A stretch of DNA of 64,000 bases. Source: Lepidurus packardi. Lineage: Eukaryota; Arthropoda; Branchiopoda; Notostraca; Triopsidae. The stretch is taken from the NCBI GenBank assembly GCA_023053545.1, contig JAKZAN010000005.1, forward strand, positions 7,192,001 through 7,256,000, written 5' to 3'. Shown piece after piece: positions 35,663 to 49,487 of this stretch. The position numbers and the translations under genes are program-made. How positions within the stretch are numbered: position 1 is the first letter of the stretch; the number at the start of each line of letters is the position of its first letter. The notes under the pieces were generated by a model. The model had not been told where the DNA came from, did no database searches, and saw only the letters and a list, made by a program, of their open reading frames with translations.

Positions 35663-37198
35663 TCAGATCATGCCAGAGTACGAACGTTTGTTCGATGGCC
35701 GTGGTGCAGAAGGTACTGGATAATGAGACATTATTAATTCAGACAAGTTAATTGATTCTCCGTCTGTTTCGATATCGAAGCCAGCTTGTTCTATAACACG
35801 CGCCTTAGGCCCAGGTACGACTTGCAATTGAACTTGCGCACTAGAAATAGACACCTCCGGTGGCACATCAAAGTAAAGTGAAGGCTTTTGTGCGGACTCG
35901 ACATTGTTGCGTGTGATGAGAAGAGGATGAAGCTTAGGTCGATCTTTTGTAGAAGCATTGGCTGTAACAGTACGTTCGGCATACCAAGGATCTCTGTAAT
36001 TCCCGTTGAAAGTTGAGGAGTAGCTTTGAGGTGTAGGTCGAAGGGAAGCGTAATTAATGGAATGTCGATTGTCGCTGTTCAATGATTGATAGAAAGGTGC
36101 CTGAGTGGGTTTCGTACGGTACGGTTGCGGTTGGAAGGAAGAGCTATAGACATTCGGTTTGTTGGAGTAATGTACCGTTGGCTTCGTCGTTGGGGCGTAG
36201 TCCCTCTCTACCATTTCTGTCGATGCCGCCGATGGAGGTCGGTAAGTTAACTTCCCATTAACCCAGGTGGGTTTCTTGTGCCAGTTATTGTTTATATTTT
36301 CGTCATGGGTATTGGTGTTACGATCAATGGGCCAAATCCAGGGCTGTTTCACAAGCGATGGTTTGTTGAAGCTAAACGGGTCATATTCAAGATCTGCTAA
36401 CGTCGCTGAAGCAACGGAAGGCAAACTTGGGTTATCGGGCCGCTTATTGCTTCCTGGGTTTCTGGAGGGCTTATAGTAATAATTGTTGGCGTTGAAATTG
36501 GGCGTGTAGTCATTGATTTTTTCTGGTTTTTCGGTCGTCGTTGTGGTCGTTGTGGTCGTGGACGTAGTCGTGATTCTAGATGTGGTTCTTGGTCTAGGAG
36601 TGGTCGTGCTAATCTGAATGGCCGGACTCGTAGTTGTTACTTTGTTCCTGGAAGGAGGAAACAAGGCGCTAAGGGGACCCTTGAATTTCTCGTAATCTTC
36701 TTTTGTATATGGCTTAAAAGTAGGCCTGGCGGTTTTCACATGGGTCGAAGAAATGATCTTGGAACACGGTCTTCCCACCGAGCAAGAAATCGTAAAGAAA
36801 GGGATGTTGGGCGTGGATTTGTCCACGAGAGAACTCGGGGTCGTGCTCGTTGTAGTAGGCGGGGGAGTAGGCCTAAATTGGCCGTTCAAGGACCCAAATG
36901 GTCTCGAAGTAACAACAATAGACGGCAACCGGATACCAGTTTTCTTCTCCGAGCTTTGCCAGTCAGGGGAACCTGAATCGGCCTGACTCGGGCGAGACAT
37001 TTGGATAATTGACGGGTAAGGTCTTCCTCCAATATTCCTGCGATAGGAGGACGGTCCCCCTCGATAAATCACAGTGGTCGTATTTTTTGTCGTTGTAACA
37101 TTATATAAAACTTGAGCTTGCACTTGTGCTAGGAGAGCTAAGATTGTCCATGCAAATAGACACACCACTACTGCAAACTTGGGCTGAGGCCAACTCAT
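35663..37198 (-). CDS. Secreted Thr/Ser/Pro-rich protein, function unknown
   Basis: A single uninterrupted ORF of 511 codons starting ATG (MSWPQPKF). The first ~28 residues form a signal peptide: a charged start, the hydrophobic run VVVCLFAWTILALLAQVQA, then a likely cleavage site near QAQ. The mature part is basic and low in complexity, with many Thr, Ser, Pro, Asn and Tyr. It includes a Thr-rich tract (about residues 190-225) ending TEKPEK, potential N-glycosylation sites (NVT, NTT) near the mature N-terminus, and very few Cys (ISCSVGRPCSK). No transmembrane segment follows the signal peptide. I recognise no cuticle, chitin-binding or enzyme domain. An extracellular-matrix or mucin-like role would fit its composition but is only inference. 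A 3' splice-like TTCTAG just upstream suggests a 5' UTR intron. Confidence 0.75.
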   Translation of the reverse strand: MSWPQPKFAVVVCLFAWTILALLAQVQAQVLYNVTTTKNTTTVIYRGGPSSYRRNIGGRPYPSIIQMSRPSQADSGSPDWQSSEKKTGIRLPSIVVTSRPFGSLNGQFRPTPPPTTTSTTPSSLVDKSTPNIPFFTISCSVGRPCSKIISSTHVKTARPTFKPYTKEDYEKFKGPLSALFPPSRNKVTTTSPAIQISTTTPRPRTTSRITTTSTTTTTTTTTEKPEKINDYTPNFNANNYYYKPSRNPGSNKRPDNPSLPSVASATLADLEYDPFSFNKPSLVKQPWIWPIDRNTNTHDENINNNWHKKPTWVNGKLTYRPPSAASTEMVERDYAPTTKPTVHYSNKPNVYSSSFQPQPYRTKPTQAPFYQSLNSDNRHSINYASLRPTPQSYSSTFNGNYRDPWYAERTVTANASTKDRPKLHPLLITRNNVESAQKPSLYFDVPPEVSISSAQVQLQVVPGPKARVIEQAGFDIETDGESINLSELIMSHYPVPSAPRPSNKRSYSGMI

Positions 37199-38821
37199 CT
37201 TACCGACTTTTACCTAGAAGAATTTAGACAAGATTTAGAAGAAGGATTTTTAATTTTTTTCGTAGTGTGTTATACCATACCATTTTTGCATTTCTGGTGC
37301 AAGTAATTCTAGGACCAATAATTAATTCCGGAGCACAGAATCACGGCTACTAAACAAGTCTAGTTCGGGGAAACGATGAGCGAAAATTAAGGATTGTGTG
37401 GTATTTTTAGTAGCTTTACCGTACTGTATTTTGATGTCGATCCTGTTACGTGGGAGGTCTTCCTTGAAAAAATCCACCCTTCCTCTTCCTTGACGCATTA
37501 GAGCACAGGAAAGCGGTCCAGCAGAACACTTGCACGAGAAGGCGTTAAGATGTAAAATAGTAAACTTCCAAACGGGAAACTAATAGTTTCTGTTAAGGGA
37601 ATCTTCTTGTTCTCTCTCACAAAGTCGATCGTCAACTGACGGTAGCATCAACCGCCTTCGCTAACCAAATCACTGAAGTACCCGACCTCTTTAGGTTGAC
37701 CCACTTAAGGACTGAGCTTGAGAACAGTTGTGATACTGACCCGTTACCACTTTCTCCACGCTTCCTTACTCTGCATGACTGATATATTCGAGTAACCGGT
37801 GTGAATGATGCATCGGACCGGAACTTGCGGACTCCGGTGTTTTTCAGTTACTATGTTGCAAATAAATGGTTTAAATAATAATAATAATAAAAATTCAATA
37901 CAAAAGCCGAGAAGAAGAATGATTGTGATCGTGAATACTCCCATATTATGTTTAGTTTTGCTGTCACTAGAACTAATTGCCTTCTGTGTAGAATTGTTCA
38001 GAAGCGAAAGATGTCGGGTCGTGAATTGGGGTTCTTGTAAGGAAACTCGTTTTTATTAGCGTTGATAAGAATAGTGGGTCATATGCATGTGTTACGTCTT
38101 AGTTTACACGTATTGCGTTATATCGAAGATGTTTGCTGTGAATTGTAACGTCGGATATAACCTACATGCTCGTCAACCTGTGGAGGAAGACGTGACCAGT
38201 AACCAGCTCACGTCCGGAAATATATCTCAAACTTTCCCCCAATTGACATGGCATTAATTATTTTCTTTCATTTATGGCTAGTTAAGATAAAGCCTCCTCT
38301 TCTACTGGTTGCATTTTTTCCAATTTATTAAATATAACCGATCGAAATTACGGTAGTTTTACGAAGAAAGCCGATGTTTTCGTTAAAAATACGACCCGCG
38401 GAATAGCTTTGGACTGCCTTTCGCTATTCAGCTTCTCATTGCTCCCGTGTTTTGGTTCTGTTTTCCGTGAATACGCAGTGCATAAAATCTCAAAATCTGG
38501 CCCAAAGTAAGTTCAAATAAATTGCTGATTATTATAAAACTATCGGTGGTAATTTCTTGCTTTTAACTTATTTAGAAATGGCAAGCGTCTATTGAAATAA
38601 CATGATTTTAAGATTCAAGCCATTGCTTTGGTTTAGTTAAAGGTTGACGCGAGGAGGAAAAACTGCTGTTTGCCATTTGCCATGCCTGGTCTTATCTGAG
38701 GCTAACGAATACCAAACGTTTTTCTTAGTTTCTGTCCTTATTTAACAGATGTGCTGAGTTTTAGAAAAAGGATTCTAATTTGAGTGGGTGTCTTTTTGCC
38801 GTTTTACTTTTAGGTTAGGAT
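37199..38821. other. Head-to-head intergenic region (secreted protein / Akt)
   Basis: Separates two divergently transcribed genes and presumably holds both promoters. A plausible non-coding Akt exon ends near 38506 (CCCAAAG|TAAGTT). The Akt coding exon is preceded by a 3' splice site (CTTTTAG) 8 nt before its ATG. No other ORF is convincing. Confidence 0.5.
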
Positions 38822-40943
<2,122 letters not shown>

Positions 40944-41835
40944 TCCATCCTGCAACGTTTTGTGACAAGAAAATAACACATGTAAGTTTTTTTTTAAAGT
41001 CGTTTTTCCGGGTTCTTGGTTTACTGAGCTTGTTATCTTTTGTTCATTATAGCTTTATCAAACCCTGGGCTAATGTTTACAGCTGTTCGGGGAGAATTTG
41101 CATCCAAGGCCGACAAAAGTGAAAAGGACTACTAGGAGAAGAAGACAAGCGCCGTTCAAGTTTTGCTTTCTGTTTGTCGTTCTTTGCTAGCCTCAAGCAA
41201 GTCTTTTTGCGAAAAATTCCAGTGCATATTTTGGGCAGTTTACAACCAACTTACTTTGCTTCCTTTTTCCGGTGACATTCGTTATGGAAAATAGTAATTT
41301 TATTTTGTACATTTAGATTGATGCATTTCCTTCCCCCATTCCCCCCTTTCCTCTTGTGCTGTGTCTTCTACTGCCAGTGTCTGCATGTCAAATCTAGAAT
41401 CCCATCTTTCAAAGGAAAAAAAATCTAAGATAAAACTTGCCCTATTTACACCGGTGTTATGGATAATTGGCCTTTTATTAATTCCTTGCCTCGCCTCGGC
41501 TCCGAGTTCAAACTTTCTTTTTCTCTTTAAGGAGAAACCATACAATGTCTAGTTACCACACAAAATCGCCCTTCGTCTTTTCAACGCTAACAATCTAGAA
41601 AAGATGTTTTTTTTTTTTTTATTTTAACAAGGAAGGTTATACATTCCTACAACAGCTTCTCAACAATTGGCCTAACAGTCCTAGCGGGAAATTTTCTCTT
41701 TTTTGTTTCTAACACAGGTACGCCAACAGTAATGGCTGTAGCTTAATTAATAGAATTACTGGGAGTTCATAAAATTACATTTAAGTATTTTTGTGGAAAT
41801 AACTGTGATATTGGCACTGGCAACGAAAGTGAAAA
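40944..41835. other. Convergent 3' UTR region (Akt / 861-aa gene)
   Basis: A possible 3' UTR intron of Akt starts with ATG|TAAGTT-type sequence near 40981 and ends CATTATAG near 41052. The rest is AT-rich, with a long poly-T/A stretch near 41608-41625. TTTATT-type hexamers, such as the one near 41300, could serve the minus-strand gene. No further ORF is supported. Confidence 0.45.
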
Positions 41836-44544
41836 TTAGTTGCTGTCGTCTGTACTTTGTCGCAGGATTTGTGCTGGGATACTGGAACTGTCTCCGGAGT
41901 AGTAGATCTTACTAGGCAGTTTGAGTCGGAGGCGGCGTTCTGCAGTAAGTTCTTCGACTTTGGCGGAGTTTTGAATCATGACTAAGTATTCGTCGAAATT
42001 CGTTTTACGTAGATCAGTGCTCGGTCTGGGTCGAGGGCGGGGAGAGGTACTGACAGTATAGGAAGTGCGAAGACTTATGGGTGTCATAGGCGCAATAATT
42101 GACCGCTCTTGGGGTAGAGTGGTAGGCACGAAAGGGAGCTCCTCGTCCAAAGATTCTTGCTTGGCAAAACTTCTTTCTTCTGCTGGAACTAATGCTGGTG
42201 GTGGGACTACTTGAAGCTGCGGCCGTGCTAAGCTTGCAGGATCATTAGCAGCATTCGTTGTAGTATTCTCAACGTTAGAAGTAGTTGGGTTCGACTTTAG
42301 AGACTCTGAATAATAAAAAGACTTTCGATTAAGCTCGTTCGTGTGTTTATCACAGCGTCCCTACCTTTTCGAAGTTCGTTGACTTGTTCTTTACTAGCCG
42401 ACTTGGACAGCGGACCTTCTACACAACCAGTGAGTGGACTATTAGAGCAATGTTTAATTATTGAACACTAATCTCAAGTTACCCAATGGTTCTTTAGCAG
42501 ATTTCCGGTCTTTTTTATTGAAAGCTCGCTGTAGAGCTGATAAAGGGTTACCGAACCGTTTCTTTGAAGTTTTGGCTGTTGAAGACGGAGGAGTGGTTTG
42601 TGTACCGTCTTCTCCTGACGACGAAGTTTTGCGTTCCAAAGATTCAGCAGAAATGCCGCCAGTGATGATGCTCATGCCCCCCGTGTAACTTGCAGACTCG
42701 TCGTCTTCCGCGTCACCGTTTGGCATTCTCGTCTCCAAGAACTCTGAGCTTCCCGCCAGGCTACTATTGAACGTTTCACTTGTGGGAGTCATATTGGGAC
42801 TAAAGTTAGCCACGAATGTAGCATTGTACCCACTCTCTGTCGGGAGCTGCCTTTCGGGTTCCATGTAAACCTCACCCTGGTCTCGCAACAATCGTTCAGG
42901 GTTCAAAGTCTCCAGCTTAACCTCTGCAGTTGCTGCCTCATTGTCATCTGCTTCATCGTCTTCCCCTGGCTCTTGCTGCTCAAGTAAATGAACATTAGAA
43001 GCATTATCCCAAAACGGATTAAACGTTTTTTGATGTTCGATTTCTCCTTGACTTGCATCCACAAAATCCTCATCACTGCTAGAGGAAGAAGAAGTAGACG
43101 AAGCATCGTCAGGGATTTGCGGAACTCGATGGACTAGACTGTTGATTGAAGAACTATTCCGTTCGCTGGTACTGACTTCTTCATCTTCCATACTTAAACT
43201 CGGGGCTGCCTCTGATGTTTCTTCGCCTCCGTACGTATTAAGCTGGCTGCTTGTTACCGAAGAGCCAGAAAGTAGGCGTTCGATAGGTTGTTTGTAGGTC
43301 GTTAAGGTGTTATTGTTGTAAAGAATGCTGGGAGAAGGACTGGCTGGACGGGAGCGAGGTTCGGTTTGATAGGATATGTGAGGCAATTTGTCGAAGTTCA
43401 CGGTCAGGCTTGCTTTTCTCGACATGGGCGAATTGATTTGGCTGCCTTTTAACTGTTCTTGCTCTTCTTCCTCGTCGTTTTGGGTGTTGGCATGGACCAA
43501 GATACGAGAGCCGCAAAAGGAAGTTTCCATTGGTAATGGAGATTTGCAGCCAGATAACGACGAATTGGTTTGTGACTGGCGTCGGAACGATAATGAACTT
43601 TCCGTAATGTTGATTGGCGCGATTTTCCACTGCGGTTTTCGGTGCTGATTGAAAAAAGGTTGGAGTACGCTGGAAGCGGAAGAAGACTTTTCCAAACCAA
43701 AGAGCGACTGCTGGTCTTGAAGGGTGCGCGGTTCTAGATCACTTTCGCAGTCGACAAGAGAAGTTTTAGAACCGCAAAAGGAAGTTTCCAACATTGCCAC
43801 ACTCAAAGTGGAACCTCGGTTTGACAGTGATGAGGGCAGTAAATTCATACGACTGTCAGTGGAATTGAAAGATCCCAAGCGTTCACGGTAAATACGGCTA
43901 GTTCTGCCCGTTTCAGCACTGCGAGACGAGCAAGATGAAACTTTCCGGTTAAGATCCGTCGAAGAATTTCGACCTCCGTCCCAACTTTTACGACGTACCA
44001 AATCGAGCTGGCTGTCAGGAGTCACTTGACTGTAGAGGTAAGCTTTGGAACGGTGCGTTTCGGGTGCCGAAGCTCCCAAATCTTCGGTGGATCGCTTCAA
44101 ATCAATTTCATAGTTTGCTTCAAGAAATCCTTGCCGTAAGTCTTCTGTGCTGCTGAAAAATTCGCGACTATCTGAACTATGGGCACTACTGCATGAACTA
44201 CTGGCATTGACCACGTCAATCCGTGGCGTTTGTGGCGTTTCAGCTTGAGAATGACATTGAGATCCCCCGGACATGGAAATGGATAAGGAGACCGGACTTT
44301 CCGTCAACATGTAGATCGTTTCGTTTGAAGCCATCTCGCTCACTGGGCCTCTAATTTCTTCACTAACGGCCGATTTGTCAGGCACTCCAGTATAGGACAA
44401 CGACGTGTCATGCTCGTCGCTCAAATCTTCGAAAGAAGCTATGGGCGCGTAAGCTTTACATTGCGGGCGACTTGATGAAGACCCTATGCTGGGGTGGCCA
44501 TGCTGAGAAATCCAGTCGGGACGAGCTTCCATATTGTCCTCCAT
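41836..44544 (-). CDS. Uncharacterised Ser-rich 861-aa protein
   Basis: Three coding exons: 44544-42483, 42418-42365 and 42305-41836 (2586 nt, 861 aa, phases consistent). The start was placed at the first ATG of the long exon (MEDNMEARPDWISQHG). The frame stays open 31 codons further upstream, and a possible 3' splice site (TTGTTGAACAG) lies there, so an upstream exon is possible. The protein is Ser-rich and looks mostly disordered. Visible elements are acidic Ser/Asp stretches, an NPF motif (FNPFWDN, about residue 509), a basic segment near the end of exon 1 (KKRFGNPLSALQRAFNKKDR) and a Pro-rich C-terminus (ELPFVPTTLPQERS, then SPRPRPRP). There is no signal peptide, membrane span or known domain. 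NPF motifs can bind EH domains, so a trafficking or scaffold role is possible but unproven. The stoned locus lies upstream on the same strand. Confidence 0.75.
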
Positions 44545-45615
44545 TGCGAAAGCACTTGCAAATGAATCACAGTAACGAATATGACGCCGACCCTGTTCAA
44601 CAAAAAGATATCCAAAGCTAGCGAGCGAGAGTGCCAATATCCTTGTAAGTTTTCTAGGAGACGAGTAAAAGCGGACAAGCGACTAGGTGATCTCTAGCAA
44701 GATTCAGGACGGTTGAGGGCTCCTAACGGAAGGAGTATTGATCGGTGGTGCCCGGTACGAGACTCCTGGGCTTAGAAGTGCAAGCGGGTTCCAACCTTAT
44801 ACGCGCTTGCGTCCTCCTCAAATGAGGTGTTCAAATGGACCTTGTCTTATTTACAGATCGAGCCTTCGATCAATTAATGCAAATAATGATTGACTGTCTT
44901 TCCCTGGCACCGGTTCCCGAGATTGGATACTCGCTCCTACAAGGGAACGTTGGTAACCAGTATTGAAATGCTTTTTATATTCCACATGCACAGTGCTGAA
45001 CCGCGATTCACTTATTCGCAAGAATGGAATTATCGAAACATATCTTCGCTTGTTCTGTCTAGCAACTGAAAGTGGGTGAAAATGATACGAGTAAATACTT
45101 AATTGCAAAAATGCGATCTAAAAATAGAAGTAATTGGCTGTAGGTTATTTTCTTCTAAAATACAAAAGCACAAAACTGGTTATCACGAAGATTTCTATAT
45201 TTTATCTCTCACAACAACAATACTAACAACCTTTCATTTTTATCCAGGCCTTTTTATGTTTAATCTTGTGTGACTTGCCTATTCTTTATCGTCGTACACG
45301 GATTTGGTGGGAAAAGGAGGACTCAAGCTAATACATTAGACATCCTTTCCATAAGGTAACAGCGTTTACATTTTACAACATCCAAGCAGTATTGCTTCTT
45401 CTTAGATTGAAAAGGTGAATGGTAAACTTGCTCGCTCTGGCATGCCTGGGGTAATGCTTTGCTCTTTAAACATTCAAAATGTACCAAAAAGGACACTTAA
45501 ACAGAACGAGGGGTATTGGCAGCTAAAGGGCTAGGTTAGTGAAACTGCGCTCGAAACAAGAGGAAAGGATTCGACAACCATAACTTTTTACTTATAGCCT
45601 CAATTCATAAATCTT
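44545..45615. other. Region between the 861-aa gene and the stoned locus
   Basis: Both neighbours are on the minus strand, so this holds the stoned 3' UTR and the promoter and leader of the 861-aa gene. An 85-codon open frame at 44851-45108 (minus) resembles nothing. No clear AATAAA was found for stoned. Confidence 0.45.
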
Positions 45616-48600
45616 CTAGCTTGAATCGCTATCGCTGGAATCTTCTTTTGGAGAAGGGAGAGATTCTTCCTTAACCGCAGGCTTAGGTACGGAAACGATC
45701 GTGGCGGCAACATACGCTCCTGTTTCCGGTCCTTTGGTGTGTTCAATTCCAACTTTATACTCGTGACGGGCCAAGTACCTGACATATTTCTCTGGCGGAT
45801 CCCCTTGCGAGACCGTGAGTGATCGCAAAGTAGTATGAGAAGCATTAGTGGCTGGCATAGTAAATTCTACGTAGCAGTAATCGGGTAACTTCTCCGGTTT
45901 TTGATCAAAGGAAGACACGTTGATTCTCGCCACGAATGCATGAGTAGTGTACGCTCCTACATTCCGTATCATTAATAAACATACAGATTTTTTTTACCAT
46001 CAAAATACTTGCCTTGGCCTTCTTTGGGCAAGCGAGGTACTCGCCATACGATCGCTCGATGCTGGTGTTCGTATTTGGCAGTACCGGACGTGACTTCAAA
46101 CAAAGTTTGGTCAAACTGCTCGTTCATGCCTAACAATCTCTCAATTCCCTTAATTTTCCCAGCCCTGTAATCCATCAATAAAGAAAATAGTAATAGTAAT
46201 ACATACTCAAAATTGAAGCACTGATCCTACCTTCGATGAGCAGCCTTTATTGAACCGTATCGAAAATGTTTCTCTACTCGAAACATGTAGATCCAAGCCT
46301 CAGGAATAGGGATGCGAACAGCAACATCTTCGCAAGGAATTTGTCCATATTTACGACTCATGTAACCAGGCACCAAAATATCGGAACGGATCTCAATCCG
46401 TTGTCCCATATCACTAAACGTAGTACGGACTTGCAATGCTAATTCGCGATTCTTAGGAGGTCGGATACGGAATCGCATGAGTTCAATATAACAAGCATCG
46501 GGAGGCTTAAACCTAAATAATTCAGAATGTTTGGACTTCATCTTTCGAAGAAAAAATTCTTTCGCACTTGAGAATTTTCTGGTTTTCGAATTCTTCCTTG
46601 TTGACACATTGGTGTAGTTCTACTTCTTCTAATCGAATCCACTCTTCGGTAACAACAGGAATGATATCGTGTCTTCCTACGATTTCTTTGCCTTGCCGGG
46701 AAAGTTCGTTAATACCCAGCTCCACATCGGGCATTCCTAGTGTCCCAACATTTCATTAAAACCGCCCTATACTATATCATATTCCAATGTCTGTCTGTAC
46801 CTGATAGGAAAGCTAATAAGAAGAGTCGAACGCGAGCCAATTGCTCAAGCACACAACCGTTTTTGTCCTGTTCGACATAAAACTCGTCCACGGCTGTCAT
46901 TTGGACTTCTTCTGTCCGGTAGCTCAGCGTCTTATCTCGCGGAGCAGGAAGACGAAACAAACAATCTTCCACGGCAGTGGTGAAATCTTTTAATTCTTCG
47001 TAACTCAGCGAACCCAATTTCAACAACTGGGAAATCTGGGGTGCATGCTCCACGGGAATCCCCAGTTTGCGTAAATCACTACCGAATTCTTTGACCCCAT
47101 TATAGTCGCCTTGGATGGCGTACGCTGCAAACTGTTGAAGCCGGTTGGTAATGCGTTCAGCTTTCGTGACTTGACCGGGGCGAATACCGGGTCTCTCTTT
47201 ATAGAATATGTACTGGATCTTGATGGTGAAAATCTTGCCGTATTGATCGAATTGTTGCGCACCTACAACAACAATTGTTACGAATTGTAGCCCCACCATG
47301 GTTAAAACGTTTTTCTCTGAAAGCTTAAATAACTTACTTATATCAGATACTGAATAGCAAGGTTGCAACGGTAGTTCGTAAAAAGGATCTTTCTCCTCAA
47401 GACCGTTGTAAAGTTGAACAGTAGGCGTGTCGCCTTGCCTGCCCAGTTTGATGAAGACTTTCTTCCAGTACCTTTTAAAATACCATAAATACAGCGAGTT
47501 CCCACGGAATATGAAGGAATGAAATACCGTTGCCCAGTGATTTTCTTTTTGGTAGGCTGTCGAAGATGCATTTCCCATACTTGGTCGAATGAAAAACGCA
47601 TGAACGGCTTTAAGGGCAAAGACTGATCGTCATCAAATAAAGGCGTAGTAGGTGTTTCCTGCGAATCTGTTCTAGCTGCGTGTTGAGCTCTTTTGGATTC
47701 GACCAAACTAGCAAAGCTGGCGATACCTTAGGAAGGGAAAATACTCTCAGACTGTTGTTTCATTCAATTACTATCAAAGTGTGTTAGTAGCACTTACCGA
47801 AATTGGTAATGTCGGACGTATCGAACACCGACTGAGTAGCTAATACAGGCTCCGGCTCGTCACTATGGCAATCCAAGAACGGGTTTTTCGGAGGAGGAGG
47901 CAGTAATGGTACGAAATTGGAGACAGAAACTCCTGCAGTCTCCTCATTACGGGGTCTACAAGTAGAAAGCTAAGGTTAGAATAGTGGGGGCTGTAAGGCA
48001 AGCGATTACTTTATAGCGATAGCCATTTCGGGTTGACTGTCGTCAGAATCCTGCGAGAAGGTCTGATTCCTAATTCTCGGCGTACCGTGAGGCGGACGAG
48101 GAGGTTCCGTCAAAGTTAAGAACCCGTCATTCCCAAACGAAGTTCCGAATCCGGATGAAAACTCGCCGGGCGTTCCGGTACCTCCCGTGCCCCACACTAA
48201 TAAATAAAAACGTGGATTTATTAGCTTGCAAGAAAGTTATAATATGAAAAGATGTGTGCTACCGGAACTTTCTTTGGTCTGGATAGCAGAAAAAGGATCA
48301 CCCATTTCTTCTGGTCGGGCGCTTTCGAACCTGAGTGCGAAGGCGTCGAATTCGTCGCCTGTTCCCATAGGAAACAAGGTGTCTTCCGGCGGTGGGGGTA
48401 GCGCTGATTCTACTACAGGATCTGGAAGATTGGTATCGCTACTGTCCGCAACGAGTCCTTCATCGAACGAGATACCGGCCATGGCTGTAATAAATTCTGA
48501 TTCCTTAGGCCTGCCTCCGTGAGGAACATCGCTGGCGACTTGTACGGATTCCGGCTGCAGTTGTTGAACCGAACCGGCAAAATCTACCAGGGGAATTGGC

Positions 48601-49469
48601 TCAATGGGCTCGTCTGACAGCAGATCTTTCGTCTCATTACTGCCCGTTTGGTATAAACGTAGAATAGCAGCTTTAGAGCGACTTCCTGGTTTGGGGATTC
48701 CTAATAAATCGATCTCCTCAGCCTCTTCTGTTCCTGGGATTCCCTGAGTTGAGACAGGCGGGGCTTCAATTGATATGTTGTCTAATGTGGGTTCCAATTC
48801 CAGCTGCCTGTCTAAAACAGCATCAAACTGGGACTGGTTTAATAAGTGAGATTCCAACGCTGCTGCAGTATAGGTCGGCTCTGGACTAGCACACGAAGCT
48901 GGTGAATTTACGCTAGGCGAAGGAGAAGAAGAGTGGCCATGACTAGGAATGGGACTTGGCGCTGCGGCTCGTAAACGTTCGAGTAAATCCTCAGACGTAG
49001 CTTGCAGGGCTCCGGTTACAGACAAAATAAGATTTTGCATATGAGCCTTGTTCTGGACGCTGTTGTCTTGAACAGTAATTTCATTGCCGGTGGTTCCAAA
49101 GATTGGGTGGCTGTTGGCGGAAGCGGGTGGGGAAGGACCGAACACGTCTCCCATAATATTGACATTTACGTTCGTGTTTTGGTTGGGTGTCTCAAAAACG
49201 TTGAAAGCGGGTGCTGTGGTTGGAAGATCATGTGAGGGGTGAAAATCTGCGAAAGGATTGCTATGGCTTGAAGCTAAGGGGTTTGGCGGCAAGTTGACAT
49301 TTTCGTTAATGAGAAAGGGATTGATAGCGGATGTAGTTGTTGTAGGGACTACTGGTTCTTGTGCGAAGGGATTGATGGTATTAGCGGCAGAGGCACCAAA
49401 GATCGAGTTGGCGTCGTCTTCGGCAGCTTCATCTAGAAACGGGTTGAAAACAGAGTTCTGAACAGCCAT
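45616..49469 (-). CDS. stnB: Stoned B / stonin, mu-homology endocytic adaptor
   Basis: Second cistron of the stoned locus. Stonins are AP-2-associated adaptors for synaptic-vesicle (synaptotagmin) retrieval. Exons: 49469-48263, 48196-48010, 47955-47798, 47726-47528, 47471-47338, 47262-46801, 46736-46568, 46512-46231, 46164-46013, 45956-45616 (3291 nt, 1096 aa). The N-terminal ~400 residues are Asn/Pro/Ser-rich with repeated NPF motifs (VFNPFLDE, TINPFAQE, AINPFLIN, HSNPFADF), which are EH-domain ligands. The stonin-homology and mu-homology domains follow: MRFSFDQVWEMHLRQPTKKK, AYAIQGDYNGVKEFGSDLRK, GRHDIIPVVTEEWIRLEEVE, PKNRELALQVR, FRVEKHFRYGS, AIVWRVPRLPKEGQG, YVRYLARHEYKVGIE. The tail is acidic (DSSDSDSS). 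ATG context is strong (A at -3, G at +4). One intron appears to use a GC donor. Confidence 0.95.
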
Positions 49470-49487
49470 TGTAAACAAGCTTTGAAA

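Noticed and set aside
47338..47578. Apparent frameshift inside the stonedB mu-homology region
   Set aside because: Explained by a 56-nt GT-AG intron (47527-47472) that restores the conserved GQRYWKK sequence.
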